Shown here one piece after another: positions 39,899-48,158 of a stretch of 64,000 bases of DNA (the stretch's first letter is position 1; each line of letters opens with the position of its first letter). Origin of the DNA: Pseudomonas sp. F(2018) (GTDB lineage Bacteria; Pseudomonadota; Gammaproteobacteria; Pseudomonadales; Pseudomonadaceae); the NCBI RefSeq assembly GCF_005508865.1, contig NZ_SCOM01000001.1, positions 1,488,001 to 1,552,000 of the forward strand. Reading direction: 5' to 3'. A model generated the notes under the pieces. It did no database searches. It had not been told where the DNA came from and saw only the letters and a program-made list of their open reading frames with translations. Position numbers and translations under genes: made by a program.

Positions 39899-40126
39899 TC
39901 AGACGGCCGCTTCCGAATTCAGCAGATCGATATCCACGATCTCGAGACCGCATCGATCCAGCCAGTCGATGGCCGACAGATTGCCCAACGGCTGAGGCGG
40001 CTCGTCGCCGTAGGCATCCATGACAATTTTCTGCGCCACTGCCTTGTGGTTGGGCAGGGCAATCGCCCGCACCACGACCTTCTTCTGCAGACCCGCGGCG
40101 GTTTGATAGGTGACAAGCCAGTCCAT
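39899..40126 (-). CDS. hypothetical small protein, 75 aa
   Basis: 75 residues from ATG 40126, preceded by AGGAAGAG. The sequence MDWLVTYQTAAGLQKKVVVRAI, then VDAYGD-type and LEIVDIDLL blocks, is conserved-looking but not known to me. No signal peptide or transmembrane helix. Not part of a recognised operon. Confidence 0.6.
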   Translation of the reverse strand: MDWLVTYQTAAGLQKKVVVRAIALPNHKAVAQKIVMDAYGDEPPQPLGNLSAIDWLDRCGLEIVDIDLLNSEAAV

Positions 40127-40222
40127 TGCTCTTCCTAGCCGAATATAGGGGGCCGGAGTATCGCCAAATGGAGTGTGGCAGGGGGCCATGACCGCAGTGT
40201 TCCAGCGCCGGGCGCCGCGTCG

Positions 40223-40663
40223 TCAGTACAGCCCGCCGGCCGCCTCGAGCATGAATATTTCCACGGTCTTGGGGCCGATGCCTTCGAACTCGGCCAGGCG
40301 CCGTTCGAAGTCTTCGCGGTCGCTGCTCTGCTGGCGCATCACGCTGAGCTTGCCGTCGTACTGCTCATCGAGCTTGCGGCACAGCTTCAGCAGGCGCTCG
40401 GCGGTGGAGCGGTCGTAGCGAACGTAGCGCGCCTCACCGAGCATGCGCACCAGTTCCGCCTTGCTGGAGCCGCCCAGCCGCTGCGGCGTATCGCGCTGGT
40501 GCCGTTCGACGATGATGCGGTAGGCCTGCTCGGCGACGGACTGCTGGATCGGCTTGCCGAACAGAAAACTCGCCACCAGCCATTTGAACAACGCGGCGTC
40601 GCTGGCCCTGGCCAATCCCTCGGCCAGGCCCAGCTGCTGCGCCGTTATGCGTTTCTCGCTCAC
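40223..40663 (-). CDS. helix-hairpin-helix protein (endonuclease III-like/DNA methylase-annotated family)
   Basis: 146 residues, GTG start at 40663 without a strong ribosome site. An HhH motif, FEGIGPKTVEIFM, sits at the C-terminus, and the helical body WLVASFLFGKPIQQSVAEQAYRII follows the HhH-GPD arrangement. The catalytic Lys of endonuclease III and its FeS cluster are absent. It may bind DNA without glycosylase activity; similar proteins are often labelled DNA methylase with no evidence. Confidence 0.65.
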   Translation of the reverse strand: MSEKRITAQQLGLAEGLARASDAALFKWLVASFLFGKPIQQSVAEQAYRIIVERHQRDTPQRLGGSSKAELVRMLGEARYVRYDRSTAERLLKLCRKLDEQYDGKLSVMRQQSSDREDFERRLAEFEGIGPKTVEIFMLEAAGGLY

Positions 40664-40688
40664 GCTGTCGTCGTTCAGGGCAGGGCGA

Positions 40689-41000
40689 TCATTGGCTTTC
40701 CTGCTGGCCCCCTCGGCCCTGGGAGTTGAGCGCGCCCATGAGGTTACCGTGACCGTGGCCTTCTTCGCGTTGCACCGGAGAGCCGCGCTTGTTCCAGAGG
40801 CGCTCGTGGAAGTAGAACGCCACGGTATTGCAGGCGGGTTCGATCAGGGCGATCAGGCCACCGGTCAGCAGGCTGCCCGTAAGCAGGTAGGCGACGGTGA
40901 ACGCGATGGAAAAGTGCAGTACGGCAAAGCTCAGGGTCTTCAGCAGGGGCTGTTGCTCCTGAGCGCCAGCCCCGCAACAGCCGCGCAGCACAGCCTTCAT
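40689..41000 (-). CDS. DUF2061 small membrane protein
   Basis: 103 residues from ATG 41000. Two hydrophobic helices (LLKTLSFAVLHFSIAFTVAYLLTG and LTGGLIALIEPACNTVAFYFHERLW, in parts) mark the DUF2061 family of unknown function. The start overlaps the stop of the DUF892 gene (ATGA), so the two are translated together. A Cys-rich stretch near the N-terminus (RGCCGAG) is unusual for the family. Confidence 0.85.
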   Translation of the reverse strand: MKAVLRGCCGAGAQEQQPLLKTLSFAVLHFSIAFTVAYLLTGSLLTGGLIALIEPACNTVAFYFHERLWNKRGSPVQREEGHGHGNLMGALNSQGRGGQQESQ

Positions 41001-41506
41001 CGCTTGGCCTCGAGGCCGGGTGTCTCGGAGCGATCGAGGAAGGCCTGGGTCAGCTCCGGCAGGTGCTCCTTGAGCCACTCGGCCATTGCGATCTCCTGCG
41101 GCAGGATCTGCTCGCAGGCCTTCTGGGTTTCCACATCACCCGCCGCCTTGGCTGCGGCAATCAGCACCGTGTACGCGGCGATCTCGACATTCTCGAACAC
41201 ATAGCCGGCCATGGCGCCCTTTATCACCTCGTCGCTCACGGCCATGCCACCCACCGCCTGACCGAAGGCCATCAGCTTGCCGCCGATGTCCTTCAGCGTG
41301 GATGGTTCCTTGCCCAGGCGCGCCAGGGTCTGCTCCAGCAGCGCCTTCTGGCCCTGGGTTTCCTCCAGGTGCTTCTCGATGCGGGTACGCAGTTTGGGGT
41401 AGTTCTCCAGCCGCGACTTCTGCGCACTGAGCATCTGCTCCGCTTGCTGTTCCATGGCGTGGGCGTCACGCAGCCAGTCGATCAGGTTGTCTCGTTTGTC
41501 AGCCAT
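40997..41506 (-). CDS. DUF892 (YciF-type) ferritin-like stress protein
   Basis: 169 residues, four-helix bundle of the ferritin-like YciF/YciE family. Sequence LIDWLRDAHAMEQQAEQMLSAQ, IEKHLEETQGQKALLEQTL and YVFENVEIAAYTVLIAAAK hold acidic and His positions for a possible di-iron site. Expression in enterobacteria is stress- and RpoS-linked. It overlaps the DUF2061 gene and is divergent from the manganese catalase, typical of a stress-response island. Confidence 0.9.
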   Translation of the reverse strand: MADKRDNLIDWLRDAHAMEQQAEQMLSAQKSRLENYPKLRTRIEKHLEETQGQKALLEQTLARLGKEPSTLKDIGGKLMAFGQAVGGMAVSDEVIKGAMAGYVFENVEIAAYTVLIAAAKAAGDVETQKACEQILPQEIAMAEWLKEHLPELTQAFLDRSETPGLEAKR

Positions 41507-41743
41507 AGCGCTGTTTCTCCGGGGTCAGTGGCCATGTATCTCGGAAGCCGTCCTGCCCTCGGCGGTTCAACCTAATTTACGCCGGGTAAACAAGCGAAAC
41601 GCCCGCGCCAGAGGCTCGCGCTTGGCTTGTTCGATTCTCCGCAATCTCCCTGAACTGCCTGCGGATGTGGTGACTCTGCATCTGAAGAGCCCGGGAAGGC
41701 CGGTGGATGACATGAGGGAGCAACCCAACCGGAGGAGTCTTCG

Positions 41744-42622
41744 ATGTTCGTACATAACAAGCGACTGCAATACACCGTGCGTGTCGCCGGCCCCAACCCG
41801 GGCCTGGCGAATCTGCTGCTCGAGCAGTTTGGTGGGCCGCAAGGGGAACTGGCTGCAGCGATGCGCTACTTCACCCAGGGCCTGAATGAGGACGATCCAG
41901 GCCGCAAGGATCTGCTGCTGGATATCGCCACCGAGGAGCTGAGCCACTTGGAGATCATCGGCTCGATCGTCGGCATGCTGAACAAGGGCGCCAAGGGCGA
42001 TCTGGCCGAGGCGGTGGAGAAGGAGGCGGTGCTGTATCGCTCCCTGACCGAAGGTGGCAACGACTCGCACATCACCTCGTTGCTCTACGGTGGCGGCCCG
42101 GCTCTGACCAACTCCGCCGGCGTGCCGTGGACCGCGGCCTATGTGGATTCCATCGGCGAGCCCACCGCGGACTTCCGCTCCAATATCGCGGCCGAGGCAC
42201 GGGCCAAGATCGTCTACGAGCGGCTGATCAACGTCACCGATGACCCGGGTATCAAGGAGGCGCTGGGCTTCCTCATGACCCGTGAGCTGGCCCACCAGCA
42301 ATCGTTCGAGAAGGCGTTGCACACCATCCAGCCGAACTTCCCGCAAGGCAAGCTGCCTGGCATGCCCGAGTTCACCAACGTCTACTTCAACATGTCCCAG
42401 GGCGAAGGGGACGTGCGCGGCCCGTGGAACCAGGGCGACCAGTGGGAGTTCGTGGACGATCCCCAGCCCGCCCTGGACGGCGGCGATGGCCTGGCCAGTG
42501 TGAAGCTGCCGACGAAACAGGCCGAGGTGGTCGAGCAGATGGCGGTGCGCACCGCATCGGATCCGACCCTGGACCCGCTCACCGGAGCGGACCTGGGTTC
42601 GGGTGCCTATCTGAAGAAGTGA
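41744..42622 (+). CDS. manganese catalase
   Basis: 292 residues. Dimanganese ligands come from the ferritin-like bundle: Glu of GPQGELAAAMRYF, Glu and His of TEELSHLEIIG, Glu of EARAKIVYERL and Glu-His of RELAHQQSFEKAL. It disproportionates hydrogen peroxide in the cytoplasm. GGAGGA precedes the ATG by seven bases. It is divergent from the DUF892 gene with 237 bp between them, and is ended by a strong terminator. Confidence 0.93.
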   Translation: MFVHNKRLQYTVRVAGPNPGLANLLLEQFGGPQGELAAAMRYFTQGLNEDDPGRKDLLLDIATEELSHLEIIGSIVGMLNKGAKGDLAEAVEKEAVLYRSLTEGGNDSHITSLLYGGGPALTNSAGVPWTAAYVDSIGEPTADFRSNIAAEARAKIVYERLINVTDDPGIKEALGFLMTRELAHQQSFEKALHTIQPNFPQGKLPGMPEFTNVYFNMSQGEGDVRGPWNQGDQWEFVDDPQPALDGGDGLASVKLPTKQAEVVEQMAVRTASDPTLDPLTGADLGSGAYLKK

Positions 42623-42657
42623 CCAGGCCGAGCGCAGCCGCCGGCTGCCGGAAAAGC

Positions 42658-42685
42658 AAAGCCAGGCATCGCCTGGCTTTTCTTC
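42658..42685 (+). terminator. Rho-independent terminator after manganese catalase
   Basis: GCCAGGC (42661-42667) and GCCTGGC (42671-42677) pair around ATC, flanked by AAA and TTTTCTT. It ends the catalase transcript and can work for the convergent histidine kinase operon as well because of the A-rich 5' side. Confidence 0.88.
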
Positions 42686-42700
42686 GTGTTGCGGTCGGGA

Positions 42701-43810
42701 TTAGCCCGCCAAGGCCACCGGCAGCAGCAGCTCCACCCGCGCCAGGTCGCCCTGGTTGCTGAACTGCACTTCGCCGCCGAAGCTCTCCGCCAGTGCCTTG
42801 ACGATGGGCAGGCCGAGTCCCCAGCCCTTGGTGTCGCTGCGGCTGGAGATGAAATAGGGGGTAGCCAGATTGTCCAGCACTTCCTCGGGGAAGGTGCCCT
42901 GGTTGGTCACCACCAGCCTGACGAAGTCGCCTTCATGGCTCTGCTCTATGCGGATTGGCTTGAGCGCCTGGCCATGCTTGGCGGCGTTGCCGACCAAGTT
43001 GTCGAAGATGCGCAGGAACGCCGAGCGGTCCCAGGTTATCTGCAGGTCGGGACTTTCCAGTTGCAGCTCCAGCGGGTTGTCCAGCTGCAGGGCGAGGTTG
43101 GCTACGGCGTCGCGCAGCAGCATGCCCAGTTCCATGCTCTCGCTCATCAGCTTGATCCCACCGCCGACGCTGACGTGGGAGATATCCAGCAGGTTGCCCA
43201 CCATCTCGTCGATGCGCCGCAGGTTGTCCTGCAGCACGGCGAGCAGATCCTCGGTGCGCCGCGCCGGGTTGCGCTGCATCAGCCCGGTGGCCATCACCGC
43301 CGCCGACAGCGGCGAACGCAGGTCATGGCTGAAGGAGCGCATGAAGCGTTCGAGCATGACCTTTTCCTTGCTCAGCTGCTCGTTGCGCGCTTCGGCCCAG
43401 TTGCGCTGGCGCTCGATACGCTCCATTCGGGTGTTGCTCTTCAGCAGGCTGGTGATGGTCGCCAGCACCTCATCCGGGTTGATCGGATGGGTCAGGTAGG
43501 CGCGGGCGCCGGTGTTCAGCCCGGTGGCCTTGTCCTTGCCACTGACGAAGGTGGCCGAGATATTGATGATCGCCGGCAGCCGCGACGGCCCCAGGCTCTG
43601 CTCGGCCTGCTGGATCAGCTCGAAGCCGGTCATGTCCGGCAGGTTGATGTCGAGGATCACCAGGTCGACGCCCTCGATCATCAGTTGCAGGCCCTCGGCG
43701 CCCGTGCCGGCCTCCAGGATCTGGAAGTTCTCCTCGCTGGCCAGGATCTTGCGCAGCACATAGCGGTTGGCTTCCATGTCGTCGACGATGAGGACTCGTC
43801 TAGTGCGCAT
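42701..43810 (-). CDS. receiver-histidine kinase, last gene of stressosome operon
   Basis: 369 residues: receiver (Asp54 in LVILDINLPD), linker helix, HisKA (His162 in FSHDLRSPLSA) and HATPase (NLVGNAAKHG; GLGLPIVKALAESFGG). Two oddities: the conserved receiver lysine is replaced by His (YLTHPINPDEV), and the usual DxGxG ATPase box reads VTNQGTFPEE. It is encoded directly after the hybrid kinase with an 11-base overlap, and ends 16 bp before the catalase terminator. It probably receives signal from the preceding kinase or feeds phosphate back to it. Confidence 0.9.
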   Translation of the reverse strand: MRTRRVLIVDDMEANRYVLRKILASEENFQILEAGTGAEGLQLMIEGVDLVILDINLPDMTGFELIQQAEQSLGPSRLPAIINISATFVSGKDKATGLNTGARAYLTHPINPDEVLATITSLLKSNTRMERIERQRNWAEARNEQLSKEKVMLERFMRSFSHDLRSPLSAAVMATGLMQRNPARRTEDLLAVLQDNLRRIDEMVGNLLDISHVSVGGGIKLMSESMELGMLLRDAVANLALQLDNPLELQLESPDLQITWDRSAFLRIFDNLVGNAAKHGQALKPIRIEQSHEGDFVRLVVTNQGTFPEEVLDNLATPYFISSRSDTKGWGLGLPIVKALAESFGGEVQFSNQGDLARVELLLPVALAG

Positions 43811-45563
43811 CGCGTTGCTCCTCCACCAGGCGTCCCACGTGATGCAGGACCTGCTCAGCGTAGTCCGGGTGCGACTTGTGCAGAACCGCCCGGCTGTGAC
43901 GCTGCAGATGCTCCAGCGCCGCCCCTGCGAGCGGCTTGGAGGTGTTGATCAGCACGCGCGAGTGCATGCTCCAGTCCATGCTCTCGAGCAGGTCCTCGCC
44001 GGAGATGTCCGGCAGGTCCAGGTCGAGGAAGATGATGTCCGGGCGCACCGCATGCAGCTTGTCGATGCTCGAGGTGGCGCTGACTGCCTCGATGATCACC
44101 GGATGGTAGGGCTGCAGCAGGCGCGACAGCAGGTAGCGGTCGGCCTCGCTGTCGTCGATCAGCAGGATGTTGATACCGTTCAGGTCGAGCGCCGCCGGCT
44201 CGGGCGCCTGCTGGTCATACAGGCGGGCCACCTGCAGCAGGAAGCGGCTGCCGCGTCCCAGCTCGCTGTCCAGGCTGATCTCGCCGCGCAGCAGGCGTGC
44301 CAGGCGCTGGGCCACGGGTAGGCCCAGGCCGGTGCCCTGGATCTGTGGCGCGGCGGGGTTGCGTACCCGCAGGAATTCCTCGAAGACGCGACTGTGATTC
44401 TCCGCGTCGATGCCGATGCCGGTGTCTTCCACCAGGAACTCGACGTTCTGTTCGTCCGGCAGGTAGGTGCGCACGCTGACCTTGCCGGATGGTGTGTACT
44501 TGAAGGCATTGCCGATCAGGTTGCGCAGTATCTGGAACAGGCGGTGGCGGTCGGTTTCCAGCACCACGTCATGGGTGGCGCCGAGCACTTCCCAGGCCAG
44601 CGCCGGATACCGTTGCGCCAGGGCGCCGGTGAACTGGCGCAGCTGCTCGACGAAGTCGGCGAGGGTGAAGCGCACGGGGGTGATCTCGATGCGTCCGGAC
44701 TCGGCCTCGGACAGGTCGAGCAGCTCGTTGACCAGCTCGGACAGCTCGTAGGCGGCGTCGCGGATGAAGGCCACCTGCTTGTACTGCTCGGGGTTGAGTG
44801 GCCCGTCCACGCCCTTGAGCAGCATCTTGCTGATGTTCTCGACGATGTTGATCGGCGTGCGGATCTCGTGGGTCATGTTGGCGAAGAAGCGGCTCTTCGA
44901 CTGACTGGCAGTCCGTAGCTCGTCGGTGGCCTTCTCCAGCTCGGAATACAGCGCCACCACGCCCTTGTTGGTGTTCTCCAGCTCTTGGTTGGTGGCCTCC
45001 AGCTCGAATTGCTTGTTCTGCAGTTCGGCAGCGGTCAGCAGCAGTTCCTTGCCGCGTACCTGCAGCTCGATATAGGGGTCGGCGACCCCATCGGAGTGCA
45101 GTTGCTCGCGGATTTCGCGCAGCTGCGTCGGCGAGGGGGAGGGGCGCGGCGGATGGATCGCCTTCATGCCGAGGATGCGCGTACCGTCAGCGGAAGTCTG
45201 GATCTCGAATTCATCCATCAGCCGCTGGGCGCCGCGCAACCCCACGCCCATGCCGGTGGGCGAGACGTAGCTGCCGTCGAGAATGCTGTCGATGGCGACG
45301 ATGCCGGGCCCGTGGTCGTCGGCGATGAAGCGCAGGCCGCAGAGCAGGCCGGCCTTGTTCTCCACCAGCTCGAACAGGAACTCGCCCTGGCCGGCGTACT
45401 GGTAGATGTTGCGGGCCAGCTCCGACACCGAGGTGGCGAAGCGGATCTGCTCCAGTTGCGACAGGTCGAGCCAGGCGGCGATGCGCTTGGCGCTCTGACG
45501 GCAGGTGACCACATCGACTTCCTCCCGGATGTCTATGGATACGATGCGCCGCACCTTATGCAT
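43800..45563 (-). CDS. hybrid kinase with N-terminal RsbT-type ATPase, HisKA-HATPase and receiver
   Basis: 587 residues. Order: N-terminal anti-sigma-factor-like ATPase (~10-140: SELARNIYQYAG, ADDHGPGI, GMGVGLRGAQRLMDEF), coiled coil, HisKA (MTHEIRTPINIVEN), HATPase (NLIGNAFKYTPSGK; GTGLGLPVAQRLARLL) and a receiver (LLIDDSEADRYLL, Asp in FLDLDLPD). Fusion of a stressosome-type ATPase to a histidine kinase is the notable feature: it can couple RsbS/RsbT signalling to a phosphorelay. It overlaps the RsbX-like gene by 8 bases and the next kinase by 11. Confidence 0.9.
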   Translation of the reverse strand: MHKVRRIVSIDIREEVDVVTCRQSAKRIAAWLDLSQLEQIRFATSVSELARNIYQYAGQGEFLFELVENKAGLLCGLRFIADDHGPGIVAIDSILDGSYVSPTGMGVGLRGAQRLMDEFEIQTSADGTRILGMKAIHPPRPSPSPTQLREIREQLHSDGVADPYIELQVRGKELLLTAAELQNKQFELEATNQELENTNKGVVALYSELEKATDELRTASQSKSRFFANMTHEIRTPINIVENISKMLLKGVDGPLNPEQYKQVAFIRDAAYELSELVNELLDLSEAESGRIEITPVRFTLADFVEQLRQFTGALAQRYPALAWEVLGATHDVVLETDRHRLFQILRNLIGNAFKYTPSGKVSVRTYLPDEQNVEFLVEDTGIGIDAENHSRVFEEFLRVRNPAAPQIQGTGLGLPVAQRLARLLRGEISLDSELGRGSRFLLQVARLYDQQAPEPAALDLNGINILLIDDSEADRYLLSRLLQPYHPVIIEAVSATSSIDKLHAVRPDIIFLDLDLPDISGEDLLESMDWSMHSRVLINTSKPLAGAALEHLQRHSRAVLHKSHPDYAEQVLHHVGRLVEEQRDAH

Positions 45564-46530
45564 GTTTCATTACCACCATGGTTGCGTCGTCGTTGTGCCG
45601 GCGGAAGTCGCGGTGCAGCACCGCCGCGATCACGGCCGGATGGCGCCCGGCCAGCCCGGGATAGCTGGCCAGGTCGAAGCGGGTGCTGATGCCGTCCGAG
45701 GCCAGCAGCAGCAGGGTGGTGGGCGACCAGGGGTAGCTGAAGCTCTGGATCCTGCCGATCCGGTAGCCCACCGTGCCGTTGCCGGACACCATGCTGCGGT
45801 TGCGCCCGTCGTGCAGCACGCCGGCGATGTTGCCGACCCCGCAGAAGCGCACCTGAGCCTGTTGCGGCAGGACCTCCGCCAGGGCCACGGCGCCACCGCG
45901 GGTCGCCATCAGTACCCGGTGCATACGTTCGAGTAGCGTCTCCAGCGGGAGGTTCGCGTCGTGTTCGCGGAACAGCTCGCGCGCCTTGCGGCTGGCCTCG
46001 TTGGCCGCATAGCCGTGGCCCAGCCCGTCGCACACCAGCAGGCGGTTGCCATTCACCGCCCAGGCGTCGCCGCACAGCTCCTCGCCCGGGTAGGGCAGGG
46101 AGACGCCCGCCGAAATCAGCGGTCCTGCCGGCGGCTGCAGGTGAAACTGGGCCAGCACCACGGTGCCGCGCTCCGGCTGGGAATAGATATCGAAGCGGTC
46201 GGAGAGCCGACTGATCGCGCCCAGGCCGGCGCCCATGGTGCCCTTGCTGGAATAGCTGTCGGCCAGGCAGCGGGCTATATCGACCATGCCGGGGCCACGG
46301 TCCACCGCCAGCAGTTCCAGGCGGCTGTCGTCCTGGTAATACAGCAGTTCGCCACCGCCGGCGTGGATCACCAGGTTGAGCGCCATCTCCTGCACCACCA
46401 CGCCGATGCGGCCAAGCAGGGGCTCATCGGCTGTCAGGCGGCCGGCCAGGCGTACGATGCTGCGGCGTGCAGCGTCGGCGTGCGCGGTATGGCTGATGGG
46501 GAAGACGCATTGCGTGGAGCGTTCGCTCAT
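45556..46530 (-). CDS. RsbX-like PP2C phosphatase with N-terminal RsbT-type ATPase
   Basis: 324 residues from ATG 46530. An N-terminal HATPase (EMALNLVIHAGG, DRGPGM, GLGAISRLSDRFDIY) is followed by a SpoIIE/PP2C domain (CDGLGHGYAANEASRKA, GNIAGV, SDGISTRFD, NDDATMVVM). In Bacillus, RsbX dephosphorylates RsbS and RsbR to reset the stressosome, and it lacks the ATPase domain; the fusion here could combine both actions. The start overlaps the stop of rsbT by four bases. The longer in-frame extension to 46752 runs over rsbT and is a shadow. Confidence 0.9.
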   Translation of the reverse strand: MSERSTQCVFPISHTAHADAARRSIVRLAGRLTADEPLLGRIGVVVQEMALNLVIHAGGGELLYYQDDSRLELLAVDRGPGMVDIARCLADSYSSKGTMGAGLGAISRLSDRFDIYSQPERGTVVLAQFHLQPPAGPLISAGVSLPYPGEELCGDAWAVNGNRLLVCDGLGHGYAANEASRKARELFREHDANLPLETLLERMHRVLMATRGGAVALAEVLPQQAQVRFCGVGNIAGVLHDGRNRSMVSGNGTVGYRIGRIQSFSYPWSPTTLLLLASDGISTRFDLASYPGLAGRHPAVIAAVLHRDFRRHNDDATMVVMKHA

Positions 46531-46922
46531 CTCCACTTCCATAGCTCCACGGTGGTGCCGGCGCCGGGCTGGCTGTCGATGGCGAATTCGTCCACCAGGC
46601 GGCGTGAGCCGCTGAGACCGAGGCCCAGCCCGCTGCCCGAGGTATAGCCGTCGACCAGGGCGCGCTCGATGTCGGCGATGCCCGGCCCCTGGTCGCGGAT
46701 GACCAGGCGCACGGCCGCACGACCCTCGCGGCTGGCGAGCTCCAGCTGGCATTCGCCGCCATTGCCGTAGATCAGCGCGTTACGCGCAATTTCGCTGGCC
46801 GCGGTGACTATCTTGGTCTGCGAGACCAGGCCCAGGCGGGCTTGCTCGGCGAGTTTGCGTACCTGCTGGCGGATGATGACGATGTCAGTTTCCTGCTTCA
46901 GAGGGAGCGTCTGCGTCTTCAC
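46527..46922 (-). CDS. rsbT: RsbT-like serine kinase (stressosome)
   Basis: 131 residues, GTG start at 46922 with GGGGAG upstream. The GHKL ATPase boxes are SEIARNALIYGNGGECQLEL (N box), RDQGPGIADIE (G1) and GSGLGLGLSGSRRLVDEF (G2). RsbT phosphorylates RsbS and RsbR and is released from the stressosome on stress. It overlaps rsbS by 38 bases and the RsbX-like gene by 4 bases, which indicates coupled translation. Confidence 0.92.
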   Translation of the reverse strand: MKTQTLPLKQETDIVIIRQQVRKLAEQARLGLVSQTKIVTAASEIARNALIYGNGGECQLELASREGRAAVRLVIRDQGPGIADIERALVDGYTSGSGLGLGLSGSRRLVDEFAIDSQPGAGTTVELWKWR

Positions 46923-47307
46923 TCTCGGGCTCCCCGGCGATGTCGTCCTCGTTCACGCTGTTCTCCAGCCAGCGCATGCCCTTCTCGATGTTCAGCGCGG
47001 TGGCGATACCCTCCAGGGACAGGCCCAGTTCCACCAGCGTGATGGCCACGGCCGGCTGCATGCCGACCACTATCACCTTGGCATCGAGAATCCGGGAGAC
47101 GTTGGCTATGTGCGAGAGCATGCGGCCGATGAAGGAGTCGACTATCTCCAGGGAGGAAATATCGATCAGCACGCCCTTGGCCTTGTGGCGCACGATCTGT
47201 GCGGTGAGGTCTTCCTGCAGGTCCAGCGCCAGCTGGTCGTGCATGTCGACCTGGATGCTGAGCAGCAGGTAGTTGCCCATCTTGAGAATTGGAATGCGAT
47301 CTACCAT
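46885..47307 (-). CDS. rsbS: RsbS-like STAS protein (stressosome scaffold)
   Basis: 140 residues from ATG 47307. A single STAS domain: LLLSIQVDMHDQLALDLQEDL, VLIDISSLEIVDSFIGRML, with Ser58 in VDSFI matching the RsbT target Ser59 of Bacillus RsbS. The tail after ~120 is acidic and variable. It lies 11 bp after rsbR, and its 3' end overlaps rsbT. In Bacillus RsbR and RsbS form the large stressosome core. Confidence 0.93.
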   Translation of the reverse strand: MVDRIPILKMGNYLLLSIQVDMHDQLALDLQEDLTAQIVRHKAKGVLIDISSLEIVDSFIGRMLSHIANVSRILDAKVIVVGMQPAVAITLVELGLSLEGIATALNIEKGMRWLENSVNEDDIAGEPESEDADAPSEAGN

Positions 47308-47318
47308 GGCGCCCGTCC

Positions 47319-48158
47319 TTAGCGTGCCTTGCCGCTGACCAGACGAACGTCCAGCTCTTTGAGCGCCAGCTTGAAGGCGTCGGACAGGGAAGCCTTGGTC
47401 ACCACATCGCCCAGCTCGACGCCCAGGTGCACGATGGTCGCGGCGATCTGCGGGCGGATGCCGCTGATAATGCAGCGGGCGCCCATCAGCTTGGCCGCGG
47501 TGATGGTCTTGAGCAGGTGCTGGGCGACCATGGTGTCCACGGTCGGCACCCCGGTGATATCGATGATGGCGATGTCCGACTCGGTCTCGACGATCTTCTG
47601 CAGCAGCGATTCCATGACGATCTGCGTGCGGTTGCTGTCCAGCGCGCCGATCAGCGGCACCGCCAGCACGCCATCCCACAGCTGGACCACCGGGGTGGAG
47701 AGCTCCAGTAGGCTTTCCTGCTGCTCGCGGATCACCGTCTCGCGGCTGGCCATGTAGTACTCCAGGCTGAACAGGCCGAGCTTGTCGATCAGCTTGTTGA
47801 TCAGCCAGACCAGGTCGATGGCATTGTTGCCCTGGCTTTGGATCAGGTCGAACAGCGGCTCCTTGAGGGAGAATACGAAGGTGGCCGTCTCGGAAGGGCT
47901 GAAGCCCTGGCGCGCCTGGGTCACCGAGAGTCGTTCGAGTTGCGCGATGAGCGGCTTCCAGGCCGGCGCCTCGATATCGTCCGAGCCCTGGGCCAGGGCG
48001 ATGGTCACGGCCTTGAGCAGCTCGCGGGAGCTTTCCTGGACGGCGCGCTCGTCGATCAGGTCGATGCGGATGCCGGCGGCGCGCTGGGCGGCCATCCATT
48101 TGTCCAGAAGCTGTTCTTCGTTCTGTTTGAGTAGCTCGGCAAGCTGAGAAACGGACAT
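47319..48158 (-). CDS. rsbR: RsbR-like stressosome protein (sensor + STAS)
   Basis: 279 residues. The N-terminal 150 are helical (RsbR/RsbRD-type sensor domain, QNEEQLLDKWMAAQRAAG), and the C-terminal STAS domain contains DITGVPTVDTMVAQHLLKT and GIRPQIAATIVHLG. Thr209 and Thr241 correspond to RsbRA phosphosites Thr171 and Thr205, so regulation by RsbT is expected. The globin-like sensor could respond to gas, redox or another cue; no heme His is obvious to me. It heads the operon rsbR-rsbS-rsbT-X-HK-HK. Confidence 0.93.
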   Translation of the reverse strand: MSVSQLAELLKQNEEQLLDKWMAAQRAAGIRIDLIDERAVQESSRELLKAVTIALAQGSDDIEAPAWKPLIAQLERLSVTQARQGFSPSETATFVFSLKEPLFDLIQSQGNNAIDLVWLINKLIDKLGLFSLEYYMASRETVIREQQESLLELSTPVVQLWDGVLAVPLIGALDSNRTQIVMESLLQKIVETESDIAIIDITGVPTVDTMVAQHLLKTITAAKLMGARCIISGIRPQIAATIVHLGVELGDVVTKASLSDAFKLALKELDVRLVSGKAR

